This document shows, piece after piece, positions 6,635-13,651 of a DNA stretch of 13,672 nucleotides. How positions within the stretch are numbered: the first letter of the stretch is position 1; each line of letters begins with the position of its first letter. This DNA is from Thioalkalivibrio sp. (GTDB taxonomy: Bacteria > Pseudomonadota > Gammaproteobacteria > Ectothiorhodospirales > Ectothiorhodospiraceae): NCBI GenBank assembly GCA_007120155.1, contig SKOF01000372.1, forward strand, positions 1 through 13,672. The letters run 5' to 3'. Made by a program: the position numbers and the translations under genes. Below the pieces are notes generated by a model, which was not told where the DNA came from, made no database searches, and saw only the letters and a list, made by a program, of their open reading frames with translations.

Positions 6635-8182
6635 CTACCCCCAGGGAGGCTCCACGCCCTCCACCCGGTACTCCCGGCTGAGCGCGCGCGTGAGGCTGAT
6701 GCAGCAGAACACCAGGATGATGGCCACTGGAAGGCCGGCGGTCAGCGACCCGGTCTGCAGGCTGTTCAGTGCGCGCTCGCCGCCGACGATCAGGAGCGTG
6801 GCGGCCACCGTCCCTTCGGTGATGCCCCAGATCACCCGCTGGCGCTTGGGTGAGTGTTTCGCGCCGCGCGAGATCAGCGCATCGATCACGTACGTGCCGG
6901 AGGCCGACGAGGTGATGAAGTAGGTTGCGATCAGCAGCGTGGCCACCCCCGAGGAAAGTGTCGCCCAGGGCAGTTGGGCAAGGGTGGCGTACAGCGCCAC
7001 GGTGGTGTCCTCGGCCACCGCGGAGGCGATGCCCGAGCCCTCCTCGAAGAGTTCCAGATACAGTGCGGTACCGCCGAATACGGCCATCCAGGCGAAGACG
7101 AACAGGGTGGGCAGGGCGAGTACCCCGACGATGAACTCCCGGATGGTGCGCCCGCGCGAGATGCGGGCGATGAAGATGCCCACGAACGGCGACCAGGCGA
7201 TCCACCACGCCCAGTAGAACATGGTCCAGTCTTTCTGCCAGCCCGAGCCGCCGATGGCGTCGGTGTGCAGGCTCAGCTCGATCAGCTGCTGCAGGTAGGC
7301 GCCGGTGGAGTCAAGCAGGAAGCGCAGGATGAACAGCGTCGGTCCGGCGAACAGGACGAACGCCATGAATGTTACGGCGAGCACCAGGTTGAAGACGCTC
7401 ACCCACTTGAGTCCACGGTCCAGCCCCGAGAGCACCGAGAACACGGCGACCGCGGTGATTGCGGTGATGATGCCCACCTGGTGCCAGTGGGACACCGGCA
7501 TGTCGATGAGCACGTTGAGCCCGGTGTTCAGCTGCATCGCCCCGAAGCCGAGCGAGGTGGCCAGGCCGAACAGGGTGCCGAACACCGCGAGGATGTCGAT
7601 CACGTGGCCGATCGGTCCGTAAATGCGGTCCCCCAGTAGCGGGTAGAAGATCGAACGGATGGTCAGCGGCAGACGGTGCCGGAAGCTGAAATAGGCCACG
7701 GACAGGCCCAGCACCACGTACACCGCCCAAGCGTGCAGTCCCCAATGGAAGAAGGTGTAGACCATCGCCTGGCGCGCGGCCTCGTGGGTGCCGCCCTCGG
7801 CATGAGGCGGGTTCTGGTAGTGCAGGATCGGCTCCGCCACGCTCCAGAACACCAGTCCGATTCCCATGCCGGCGCTGAACAGCATGGCAAACCATGCGCC
7901 GTAGCCGAACTCCGGCCGGTCTTCCGGTTGCCCCAGCCGGATTGCGCCGTAGCGGCTGAATCCGAGCCACACAAGGAACACGACGAACAGCGTGACCACC
8001 AGCAGGTAGCCCCAGCCCAGGTACTCGGTGATGAACCCGTGGATGCCGTCGAAAACCGCAGCGGCGGTCTCGGGAAACGCGACGCCAAAGGCGACGAATA
8101 CCACCACCATGATCGCGGAGGCGGTGAACACGACGGGGTTCACCGTGGAGAAGAAGGCTTGCGGGCGGTACTGGGCGGGCAT
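6635..8182 (-). CDS. BCCT-family transporter (betaine/carnitine/choline type)
   Basis: The 515-residue inner-membrane protein has about 12 transmembrane helices. Family hallmarks are AGMGIGLVFWSVAEP (104-118) and the signature WAWWIAWSPFVGIFIARISR (325-342), followed by GRTIREF. BCCT carriers bring in glycine betaine, choline or related solutes with Na+ or H+ coupling for osmoprotection. The substrate cannot be fixed from sequence alone. The GMGIG stretch resembles sodium-coupled members. The C-terminus ends shortly after the last helix (SREYRVEGVEPPWG), so the long cytosolic osmosensing tail of some BetT proteins is missing. AAGGTGA lies just upstream of the ATG. It ends 47 bp from the convergent protease gene. 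The PEBP gene sits 54 bp upstream on the same strand and may be co-transcribed. Confidence 0.93.
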   Translation of the reverse strand: MPAQYRPQAFFSTVNPVVFTASAIMVVVFVAFGVAFPETAAAVFDGIHGFITEYLGWGYLLVVTLFVVFLVWLGFSRYGAIRLGQPEDRPEFGYGAWFAMLFSAGMGIGLVFWSVAEPILHYQNPPHAEGGTHEAARQAMVYTFFHWGLHAWAVYVVLGLSVAYFSFRHRLPLTIRSIFYPLLGDRIYGPIGHVIDILAVFGTLFGLATSLGFGAMQLNTGLNVLIDMPVSHWHQVGIITAITAVAVFSVLSGLDRGLKWVSVFNLVLAVTFMAFVLFAGPTLFILRFLLDSTGAYLQQLIELSLHTDAIGGSGWQKDWTMFYWAWWIAWSPFVGIFIARISRGRTIREFIVGVLALPTLFVFAWMAVFGGTALYLELFEEGSGIASAVAEDTTVALYATLAQLPWATLSSGVATLLIATYFITSSASGTYVIDALISRGAKHSPKRQRVIWGITEGTVAATLLIVGGERALNSLQTGSLTAGLPVAIILVFCCISLTRALSREYRVEGVEPPWG

Positions 8183-8236
8183 CGGTCACCTTGGCCTTGG
8201 TGGTTGCGGCGTGAACCCGGCCTTCGCGGGGCGGGA

Positions 8237-8695
8237 TCAGTCCTGCGGTTCGGGGGGCGGGCGCTCCATGATGCCGACCAGGTCCGCCGTCTCCAGTACG
8301 TGTCCCTGCGCGGCGTCGTCGAACCGGCTGCGGGTTGCGCCGGATTCGAGATCCAGCTCCGTGTCCAGGGCCAGGAGACGGAAACGATAGTGGTGGCTCC
8401 CCTCCGGAGGCACAGGCCCCAGATAGCCGATCTTGCCGAAGGCGCTCATGCCCACCCGGCCTTCGCCGGGCAGATTCAGGGCGTCCACGCGGGAGGTGGT
8501 GGCGGGAAGGTTCCAGACCAGCCAGTGGGTGACCGGGCCGAGTGGTGAGTCCAGGTCCTCAAGGAGGATTGCCAGACTGCTTGCCTCCACGGGCACGTCG
8601 CGGATCTCCAGCGGCGGGAGTTCGTTTTCGCTCGGTGCGGAGGCCCTCCATGGCATCGTTCCGCCGTCCTCGAATGCGGGGCTGAGCAGCTGCAT
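8237..8695 (-). CDS. YbhB/YbcL-family (PEBP, Raf-kinase-inhibitor-like) protein
   Basis: A 152-residue protein of the phosphatidylethanolamine-binding family. Typical landmarks are the opening MQLLSPAFEDGGTMPWRASA, then LAILLEDLDSPLGPVTHWLVWNLP and GKIGYLGPVPPEGSHHYRFRLLALD. The bacterial biochemical role is not settled. The ATG at 8695 is preferred to one 12 codons upstream (8731), because family members begin at this SPAFEDGG position and AGGA lies close upstream. No signal peptide is seen. It precedes the BCCT transporter with 54 bp between, so they may share a transcript. Confidence 0.88.
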   Translation of the reverse strand: MQLLSPAFEDGGTMPWRASAPSENELPPLEIRDVPVEASSLAILLEDLDSPLGPVTHWLVWNLPATTSRVDALNLPGEGRVGMSAFGKIGYLGPVPPEGSHHYRFRLLALDTELDLESGATRSRFDDAAQGHVLETADLVGIMERPPPEPQD

Positions 8696-8765
8696 CGGTT
8701 CCTGCTCTGACTGAACGGATGACCGAACCATCGCCCGAGGATGGGGCGCGGGTCAACCTGGAGAA

Positions 8766-8791
8766 AAGGGGACGGTAATGGGCGTCCCCTT
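8766..8791. other. Strong hairpin (9-bp perfect stem)
   Basis: AAGGGGACG (8766-8774) and CGTCCCCTT (8783-8791) flank the 8-nt loop GTAATGGG. It lies between the divergent PEBP and ccdA genes, upstream of both, so it is not an obvious terminator for either. It may be another intergenic repeat or a regulatory structure. Confidence 0.45.
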
Positions 8792-8898
8792 GTTGCGTGT
8801 CTTTGTTGCGGCCTCGGCGCGCAGGCAGGCGAGGCGCGTCTGGCCGCACGGGGGGAGGTTCACAGGGGTTACTATCTGACCGGTGACCAGTAGTAGAC

Positions 8899-8919
8899 GG
8901 GTGTGACAAGAGGACACCC
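8899..8919. other. Short inverted repeat upstream of ccdA
   Basis: GGGTGT (8899-8904) and ACACCC (8914-8919) surround a 9-nt centre, about 32 bp before the ccdA -35 box. It could be part of the control region; nothing more can be said. Confidence 0.25.
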
Positions 8920-8950
8920 ATTATCCTGCCCGCCTGTATTCTGCCCCAGT

Positions 8951-8979
8951 TTGATGCGCGCTCTTGATGCGCATAAAAT
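8951..8979 (+). promoter_or_regulatory. Sigma-70-type promoter of ccdAB
   Basis: TTGATG (8951-8956) and TAAAAT (8974-8979) are separated by exactly 17 bp, matching the -35/-10 arrangement well. Transcription would start near 8986, giving a leader of about 19 nt. The -10 box lies in the centre of the palindrome below, so a bound repressor would block RNA polymerase. Confidence 0.7.
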
Positions 8980-8995
8980 ATGCGCATCAAGAGCG
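8959..8995. promoter_or_regulatory. Perfect palindrome, probable CcdA/CcdAB operator
   Basis: The 16-bp arms at 8959-8974 and 8980-8995 are perfectly complementary around AAAAT. The arm core TTGATGCGC also occurs as a direct copy at 8951-8959, 13 bp upstream, providing extra half sites. CcdA-CcdB complexes are known to repress their own promoter, so this is the likely binding site. Confidence 0.7.
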
Positions 8996-9004
8996 AGGTG
9001 AGCC

Positions 9005-9256
9005 ATGGAACACCCTGTCAGCTATGATTCGAGCGCGCCCAGGAAGGCGGCCAACCTGAGCGTCAATTCAGACCTTCTGGCCCGGGCGCGGGCGCTCAAC
9101 ATCAACCTTTCGCGGGTGTTCGAGGAGTGCCTCGCGGAGGTCGTTCGTGAAGCCGAACGTGAGCGGTGGGTAAAGGAGAACCGGGCCGCCATCGAGGACT
9201 ACAACGCTCGCGTTGCGGACAGCGGCAGTTTCGGCGATACGGTGCGGCGATTCTGA
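9005..9256 (+). CDS. ccdA: CcdA-type antitoxin
   Basis: The 83-residue protein has an N-terminal DNA-binding segment (KAANLSVNSDLLARARALNINLS, ribbon-helix-helix type) and a charged C-terminal tail (RERWVKENRAAIEDYNARV...SFGDTVRRF). The tail resembles the toxin-binding region of F-plasmid CcdA (AERWKAENQ...GSFADENRDW). GAGGTGA ends 4 nt before the ATG. The gene is followed by ccdB after 7 nt. CcdA neutralises CcdB and, with it, represses the operon through the palindrome upstream. Confidence 0.88.
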   Translation: MEHPVSYDSSAPRKAANLSVNSDLLARARALNINLSRVFEECLAEVVREAERERWVKENRAAIEDYNARVADSGSFGDTVRRF

Positions 9257-9263
9257 CGGTCTG

Positions 9264-9578
9264 ATGGCCCAGTTCGACGTTCACCGCAACCCTCATCCGG
9301 AAACCCGCGATTGGGCCCCTTACCTCCTGGTGCTGCAACATGACCTGTTGGGGGAGTTGCGCACGGCGGTTGTTGCCCCCCTCATTGTAGAGGCGCGGTT
9401 CGGGCGGCCGGCCAGGATACTGAATCCGGTATTCGGGATTGAAGGCCGGCGCGTGGTGATGTCGACGGCCGAACTGGCCGGCATCTCGCGGCAGCAGTTG
9501 GGGGAGCATGTGCAATCCCTGCGCAGCATGCGCGACGAGATACTGGCCGCCGTCGATCTGTTGTTTACGGGGATATGA
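9264..9578 (+). CDS. ccdB: CcdB-type gyrase-poison toxin
   Basis: The 104-residue protein opens with MAQFDVHRNP and continues with YLLVLQHDLL, RTAVVAPL, LNPVFGIEGRRVVMST and RDEILAAVDLLFTGI, following CcdB throughout. The family traps DNA gyrase on DNA. F-plasmid CcdB needs its last residues Trp-Gly-Ile; here Gly-Ile is kept but Trp is Thr. This may alter potency, although chromosomal homologs vary at this place. The ATG at 9264 matches the family start and follows the ccdA stop by 7 nt. No clear Shine-Dalgarno is present, so translation is probably coupled to ccdA. Confidence 0.87.
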   Translation: MAQFDVHRNPHPETRDWAPYLLVLQHDLLGELRTAVVAPLIVEARFGRPARILNPVFGIEGRRVVMSTAELAGISRQQLGEHVQSLRSMRDEILAAVDLLFTGI

Positions 9579-9604
9579 GGCCAGGAACTGATCTCTCCCC
9601 TTTC

Positions 9605-9958
9605 CTACGGGGCAACCTCCAGCCTGGCGTCCACGCTCTCGACACCCTTCTGGGCGCTGGCGATCCGCACTGCGCGATCGATGGCGTCCTCGCTCGGCAC
9701 GCTGCCCTCCAGGGTCACGTGGCCGCGGAAGGTGTCAACATTGATGTCCCAGGCGCTCACCACGTCGTCTCGGCTAAAGGCGGTATTGACGCGGCCTGTC
9801 ACCGTCGCGTCGGAAGCGATCTCGCCGGCGCTGCGTTCGTCCTTGCCCACATAGTAGCCTCCGGCGGCACCGGCGCCGGCACCGATCAGCGCGGGCGCAC
9901 AACCCGCGATACCCAGTGCCAGCAGGGGAAGGAACACGGCATAAAGAAGCTTTTTCAT
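9605..9958 (-). CDS. BON-domain lipoprotein
   Basis: A 117-residue protein with a lipoprotein signal: hydrophobic MKKLLYAVFLPLLALG, then lipobox IAGC with Cys20 as lipidation site. A Gly/Ala-rich linker (GAGAGAAGGYYVGKDERS) leads to one BON domain (about 46-117; VTGRVNTAFSRDDVVSAWDINVDTFRGHVTLEGSV). BON proteins such as OsmY-like and DolP-like ones act at the envelope and bind phospholipids; the exact role here is unknown. The ATG at 9958 has AGGAGAG 6 nt upstream. It converges with ccdB, with 26 bp between them. Confidence 0.88.
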   Translation of the reverse strand: MKKLLYAVFLPLLALGIAGCAPALIGAGAGAAGGYYVGKDERSAGEIASDATVTGRVNTAFSRDDVVSAWDINVDTFRGHVTLEGSVPSEDAIDRAVRIASAQKGVESVDARLEVAP

Positions 9959-10089
9959 CTGGTCTCTCCTGTGGTTGAAGTGGGATGTCTCGATGCGTCG
10001 ACGGCATGGATATCGATGCAAGACGTGTACCAGACCAGGAGTTCGGACGAAGGGGCGCAGCGTGGCGGTGCTGCCTGACCATGGCTGAA

Positions 10090-10121
10090 TGCCGCTGGAA
10101 CGGCCCGGCGTTCCAGCGGCA
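10090..10121. other. Strong 13-bp perfect hairpin
   Basis: TGCCGCTGGAACG (10090-10102) and CGTTCCAGCGGCA (10109-10121) flank the loop GCCCGG. It lies in the 738-bp gene-poor stretch, upstream of the BON gene and of repeat copy D. No T-run follows on either strand, so it is not a standard intrinsic terminator. Confidence 0.6.
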
Positions 10122-10189
10122 GCGATCTGTCGCCATTCCCCGACACGGAAGAGAGGAAGCGGGGCAGACCGGCAGGGGGAATCGGCGCA

Positions 10190-10346
10190 GGGGTCAAGTC
10201 TAGCAATATATAGTTATTCGGGAAGGATGAAGGATCTCCATCATTCGTACACTGCGGAAAGTACTCATTACTCGATTCACGGTCCTGCCAGTGATGGACG
10301 TGCAAGCTGTCCCGGGTTCTCCTCCGTCCCGTTGTCGTGAAACATG
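10190..10346 (+). repeat. Dispersed repeat copy D, full-length (about 157 bp)
   Basis: It starts GGGGTCAAGTCTAGCAATAT and has its second box GGAAAGTACTCATTACTCGA at 10256. Its distal part (CCTGCCAGTGATGGACGTGC, then GTCCCGGGT) closely matches copy F. Copy E begins directly after it. No gene is encoded. Confidence 0.8.
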
Positions 10347-10440
10347 GGGCTCAAGTCTAGCAATATGCAGTAATCCGAGAGAGGAGAAGGATCTTCATCA
10401 TTGTCACAATCCTGAACCCACTCATCACACAATCATCGAC
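10347..10440 (+). repeat. Dispersed repeat copy E, tandem to copy D
   Basis: The first box is GGGCTCAAGTCTAGCAATAT (10347-10366), then GCAGTAATC. Shared with copy D further on are GAAGGATCT, CATCATT and ACTCAT at matching offsets. Similarity fades after about 90 bp. The rest of the gap, 10441-10759, shows no gene, promoter or repeat that I can support. Confidence 0.7.
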
Positions 10441-10759
10441 CCGATCCGGTCGAACAGCTCATTCGACGCCGGGTGGATGTCGGTATTCATAACGCTTTTG
10501 TGGATATGGATCCTGCGAGAGGCTTTGCGTCCCGAGTGGGTGGAACAGTCGTCAAGGGCGTATGTGGAGGATGGACAGGGATCACGGACGATCCGCCTTT
10601 GCCACTATCCGGGCGTCGAGAGATAATGAAGGCCTGTCGCGACAGGGGAGCGCGATAACGGCATGATCGGTCCGCGACGGCCGCATTTGCCGGGCCGGCG
10701 GGACAGGTGTGAACGCGGCGGTGACCAGCCCCTCAACAGCCCGACCATAAAGGAACGCC

Positions 10760-11404
10760 ATGCGTCGTCGCCCACACCTGTTCGCCGAACTGGCGCCGTC
10801 TGATGCCGCGGTGCTCACGAGCCATGGGAGTGTGCGCAGCTATCCCGCCAATACCGTGCTGATCACCGAGGGTGATCAGGTGGGCTCGCTTTACGTCCTG
10901 CTGGAGGGCCGGGTCAAGGTGTTTGCCAGCGATGATGCAGGGAGGGAGGTGATTCTCAGCATTCTCGGGCCCGGTGAGTACTTCGGTGAGCTGTCACTGG
11001 TGGATGAGGCCCCCCGGTCGGCCTCGGTAATGAGCCTCACCCCCGTCAAGCTCATGGTGATTACCCAATCGCAGGTCAGGCAATGCCTGACCGAGAACAC
11101 TGAACTGGCCTTCAATCTGATCCGTGCCCTGACCCGGGAGGTCCGCGTCCTGACCGACAACATCAAGACCTTCGCCCTGATGGATGTGTACGGGCGGGTG
11201 ACCCAGACGCTGCTCGATCTTGCGGTCGAGAAGGATGGAAAGCTCGTTATCGAGCCACGACTCACTCACCAGGATATCGCCAACATGGTGGGGGCGTCGC
11301 GTGAGATGGTCAGCCGCATTCTCAAGGAACTGGTGACCGGAAACTACGTCAGTGTCGATAAACGCAGCATGACCATAAACGAGAAACTCCCCGCCGCCTG
11401 GTGA
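10760..11404 (+). CDS. Crp/Fnr-family transcriptional regulator
   Basis: The 214-residue protein has an N-terminal cyclic-nucleotide-binding domain (about 8-115). Its phosphate-binding cassette GEYFGELSLVDEAPRSASV (72-90) keeps Glu77, Arg86 and Ser87, as in cAMP-binding CRP. A dimerisation helix (about 114-140) and a C-terminal HTH (169-191, TQ-like HQDIANMVGASREMVSRIL) follow. In the recognition helix the Arg-Glu-x3-Arg pattern (181, 182, 186) is the same as that by which E. coli CRP reads TGTGA half sites. No N-terminal cysteine cluster is present, so it is not an Fnr-type oxygen sensor. AAGGA lies 7 nt before the ATG. Ligand and regulon are unknown; cAMP is plausible. Confidence 0.9.
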   Translation: MRRRPHLFAELAPSDAAVLTSHGSVRSYPANTVLITEGDQVGSLYVLLEGRVKVFASDDAGREVILSILGPGEYFGELSLVDEAPRSASVMSLTPVKLMVITQSQVRQCLTENTELAFNLIRALTREVRVLTDNIKTFALMDVYGRVTQTLLDLAVEKDGKLVIEPRLTHQDIANMVGASREMVSRILKELVTGNYVSVDKRSMTINEKLPAAW

Positions 11405-11528
11405 GCCGGCGTGGGCCAGGGCCGATCTGCCGGTATGGGCTGTGCGCGGGTTCGGCCGGCTCCGACGTCCGGTGGGGTCGGAACAGCGGAACAGCCACCC
11501 TTTCGCGGATCAGGCTTCGGGAAGTGGT

Positions 11529-11563
11529 GTGCGGCGCCACCCATGTCGCGGATGGCGCCGCAC
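11529..11563. terminator. Perfect 11-bp inverted repeat between convergent genes
   Basis: GTGCGGCGCCA (11529-11539) pairs with TGGCGCCGCAC (11553-11563) around a 13-nt loop. It stands between the ends of the Crp-like gene and the small secreted-protein gene, the expected place for a two-way terminator. There is no T-run on either side, so termination is an inference from stem strength and location. Confidence 0.5.
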
Positions 11564-11569
11564 CCACGC

Positions 11570-11776
11570 TCACTTCCTCCTCGAGACTCTGGCCTTCGCG
11601 ATGCGCCGCTCGTGTTCATCCTCCTGTGCCTGTGTCGCAAAGAGTCCCTTGGAAGAAACGGCGCCGTTGATGCAGGGCTCCAGTTCGTTCGGGTGAAGAT
11701 TGTTCGCCGCCGAGGCCATAAACGGGATCGCCATCAGGCTCGTCGCGATTGCCAGTGTGAAGATGGACTTTCTCAT
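11570..11776 (-). CDS. Small secreted protein, unknown function
   Basis: The 68-residue product begins with a clear Sec signal peptide (MRKSIFTLAIATSLMAIPFM) with an AxA site at 21-23. The mature part of about 45 residues is hydrophilic, has a single cysteine (LEPCINGAV) and ends with the basic tail AKARVSRRK. I do not recognise a family, although such short signal-peptide proteins with one conserved Cys are common in proteobacteria. AAGGAG lies 8 nt upstream of the ATG at 11776, which supports this start over longer ones. It is convergent with the Crp-like gene. Confidence 0.7.
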   Translation of the reverse strand: MRKSIFTLAIATSLMAIPFMASAANNLHPNELEPCINGAVSSKGLFATQAQEDEHERRIAKARVSRRK

Positions 11777-11978
11777 GTCGGATTCTCCTTGAAGAAGGCA
11801 GTTTGAGGTGCTCGGTTGTGGCCGTCGTCTATCGGGTTCCGCCCTCGTATTCCGGGAACTCCTCAAGGCGTTGTCGATGACTCCGGGGCCATGGTTCGTG
11901 CTCACCTTCTGGCCGGTTCCTGTCTCGTGACGCGAACCGCGTGACCCCTTGGATTCAAAGGCTACGCATGCCCGCCTT

Positions 11979-12007
11979 CCGGCGCGGTGAAGTAATCACC
12001 GCGCCGG
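11979..12007. other. Perfect 12-bp hairpin
   Basis: CCGGCGCGGTGA (11979-11990) and TCACCGCGCCGG (11996-12007) surround AGTAA. It sits about 200 bp upstream of the small secreted-protein gene and directly beside the TGTGA/TCACA element. Role unknown. Confidence 0.6.
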
Positions 12008-12022
12008 TGTGAAATATTCACA
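12008..12022. promoter_or_regulatory. Possible CRP-like site
   Basis: TGTGA and TCACA half sites face each other with a 5-bp spacer (AATAT), one base shorter than the CRP consensus of 6. The Crp-family protein encoded at 10760 has the matching recognition-helix residues. A further inverted pair, GTGATG/CATCAC (12032-12037 and 12050-12055), follows. The link is inferred. Confidence 0.3.
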
Positions 12023-12160
12023 TCCGCCGCTGTGATGACGGGGCGTGCGCATCACGATTCGGGAGCAGTTCATGTACGGTCGGCTCGTGTCCGGAACAGG
12101 TGCCCGGATCGGACGGGCCTTCGGCCTTACACGCAGTCGACGGCAGAGCGACGTCAACAG

Positions 12161-12320
12161 GGGGTCAAGTCTAGTAATGTATAGTTGGGGGGAAAGAGGA
12201 ACGGTCCGCGTTATCCCGGCAATCGGGCATGAACTGATTACCCCGATTGGCCGTCCTGCCACTGATGGACCTGCAAACCGTCCCGGGTACTTCTCCGACC
12301 GTTATCGTCGCTGTCATCTC
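12161..12320 (+). repeat. Dispersed repeat copy F, full-length
   Basis: It starts GGGGTCAAGTCTAGTAATGT at 12161. Its distal half (CGTCCTGCCACTGATGGAC, GTCCCGGGTACTTCTCCG) matches copy D with roughly 80% identity over about 70 bp, and CGATT falls at the same offset (80 nt) in both. The remaining 12321-12512 before the oxidoreductase gene has no feature that I can support. Confidence 0.75.
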
Positions 12321-12512
12321 CCGCGCGTATCTCGCCCCATCGCGCTTTGCACGCCGTCGCGGGCCTTCCGTATGCGGCCGCGCAAGAGAATCTGACCTGG
12401 GTCAACTGCACCGCATCTTGGGCTGTCGCAGGGAACCGGGGTCGATATCCTGTGACTAATCAATTGAAGCTTTGAATCCATCTTGAGAAGTTCCAATGGG
12501 AGTAAACAAGTC

Positions 12513-13466
12513 ATGGCAAAACCCAAGGCAGGTATCGTTGGTGCGGGGATCGCAGGCGCCAGTTGCGCGGGTGCACTCTCCGCCGGGGGCTGGGATGTGG
12601 ACGTGTTCGACAAGGGGCACGGCGCGGGCGGCAGGCTGGCAAGCCGGCGCCTCGAATCCGGCTGGGCGACGCTGGGCGCACCCTTCATCTCGGCCTGGAA
12701 TGCGCCCTTTCGCGAGCAGGCGGAGGATTGGGCGAAGAAGGGCTGGGTGGCTCCGCTGAAAGGCGACATCCTGCAGGGCCGTGCCGACACGGGATGGACG
12801 CATGCGCGGCTCAAGGGCCACTACCTGCCCACGATCGAAACCTCGGAACTGGTCGGTCACGTGATGGGGCAGGCGAAGCTGCACCTTGAGTCGCACGTGA
12901 TCGCGGTGCAGCCGCAGGCGCTCGTTCTCCAGGACGGCTCCATTGCGGACGGTTACGACCAGGTGATCTGTGCCGTGCCCGGCCCGCAGGCCATTTCCCT
13001 GCTGGATGCCCTGTCGCCGCTTCGCGAGCAGCTCGCCGGTGTGCGCTATCGCCCGGTGTGGGCGTTTCTGATGCGCTGTGAGGGCGGGCCTGACGCGGAC
13101 ATCATCAAGTTCGATGACAATCTGCTGGACATGGCAGTCCGCCAGACCACTGCGGACCCGGACCTTTGGCTGGTGCACAGCAGCTACGAGTTTGCCGAGA
13201 GCCATGTCGAGGCCTCCGAGATCGAAGCCAAAACGCGCGCAGCGGCGGCTCTGATGGGTCTGCTGGGGTTATCCCGGCCGGTCGAGGTCGAAGCCTCGCA
13301 TATGTGGCTGTATGCGCGGTCCGAGAACTCGGTTGGCGGTTACTGGCTGCGGGACGATGAAAGCCGGGTGATCCTGATCGGCGACGGCATTTCCGGGGCA
13401 GGGATCGAGCGTGCCTGGGAAAGCGGCGTGCAGCTGGCGCAGGCGATCCTGGAGGCGAAGGTCTAG
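12513..13466 (+). CDS. FAD/NAD(P)-dependent oxidoreductase, renalase/amine-oxidase-like
   Basis: The 317-residue protein starts with a Rossmann dinucleotide-binding motif, GIVGAGIAGASCAGAL (7-22), then an acidic strand end (VDVFDKGH) and GGRLASR (39-45), the RxGGR-type second FAD motif. Near the C-terminus VILIGDGISGAGIERAWESG is the usual FAD-contacting GD motif and helix. Together these match predicted NAD/FAD-dependent oxidoreductases related to renalase. The substrate is not known. The protein looks cytosolic. GGGAG (12498-12502) is 10 nt before the ATG at 12513, and the family's motif spacing supports that start. The gene stands alone, 1.1 kb after the Crp-like gene. Confidence 0.87.
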   Translation: MAKPKAGIVGAGIAGASCAGALSAGGWDVDVFDKGHGAGGRLASRRLESGWATLGAPFISAWNAPFREQAEDWAKKGWVAPLKGDILQGRADTGWTHARLKGHYLPTIETSELVGHVMGQAKLHLESHVIAVQPQALVLQDGSIADGYDQVICAVPGPQAISLLDALSPLREQLAGVRYRPVWAFLMRCEGGPDADIIKFDDNLLDMAVRQTTADPDLWLVHSSYEFAESHVEASEIEAKTRAAAALMGLLGLSRPVEVEASHMWLYARSENSVGGYWLRDDESRVILIGDGISGAGIERAWESGVQLAQAILEAKV

Positions 13467-13627
13467 CCCGCATATCTCATCGGTCGGACACCGGCTGGCG
13501 CGCAACAGGTTGAAACATAAGTGGAATACGTTGAAATGGTCGGCAACCCCCGCATGACAGTCTGTTCCCGCCGGTGTCCTATCGCGGTTCAGGCTCGTCT
13601 TCGCGCCCGTATGCTTGCTCTTCACTC

Positions 13628-13651
13628 AACCCATAGCTACGGCTATGGGTT
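13628..13651. repeat. Perfect 10-bp hairpin, REP-like
   Basis: AACCCATAGC (13628-13637) and GCTATGGGTT (13642-13651) enclose TACG. TTCGCT and GCGCCTAC follow, wording reminiscent of the REP-like palindromes at the other end of the window. The 13467-13627 stretch before it has no gene that I can support. Confidence 0.5.

Noticed and set aside
5841..7208. Long minus-strand open frame (455 codons) over the protease and transporter
   Set aside because: It is a high-GC shadow, Arg/His/Gly-rich, spanning two convincing genes on opposite strands.
6854..7639. Plus-strand open frame antisense to the BCCT gene
   Set aside because: The composition is typical of an antisense shadow; the opposite strand encodes clear BCCT motifs.
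10190..10440. CRISPR-like tandem repeat
   Set aside because: There are only two units, 157 bp apart, with similarity running through the whole unit; there are no spacers and no cas genes.
10291..10658. Small open frames within and after repeat copies D and E
   Set aside because: They start inside the repeat, have no ribosome binding site of note and no domain. Similar peptides at other copies come from the shared DNA.
12062..12085. Group II intron domain V-like GAGC...TACGGT...GCTC
   Set aside because: The segment is too short and lacks the proper stem and catalytic triad pairing; no reverse transcriptase is near.
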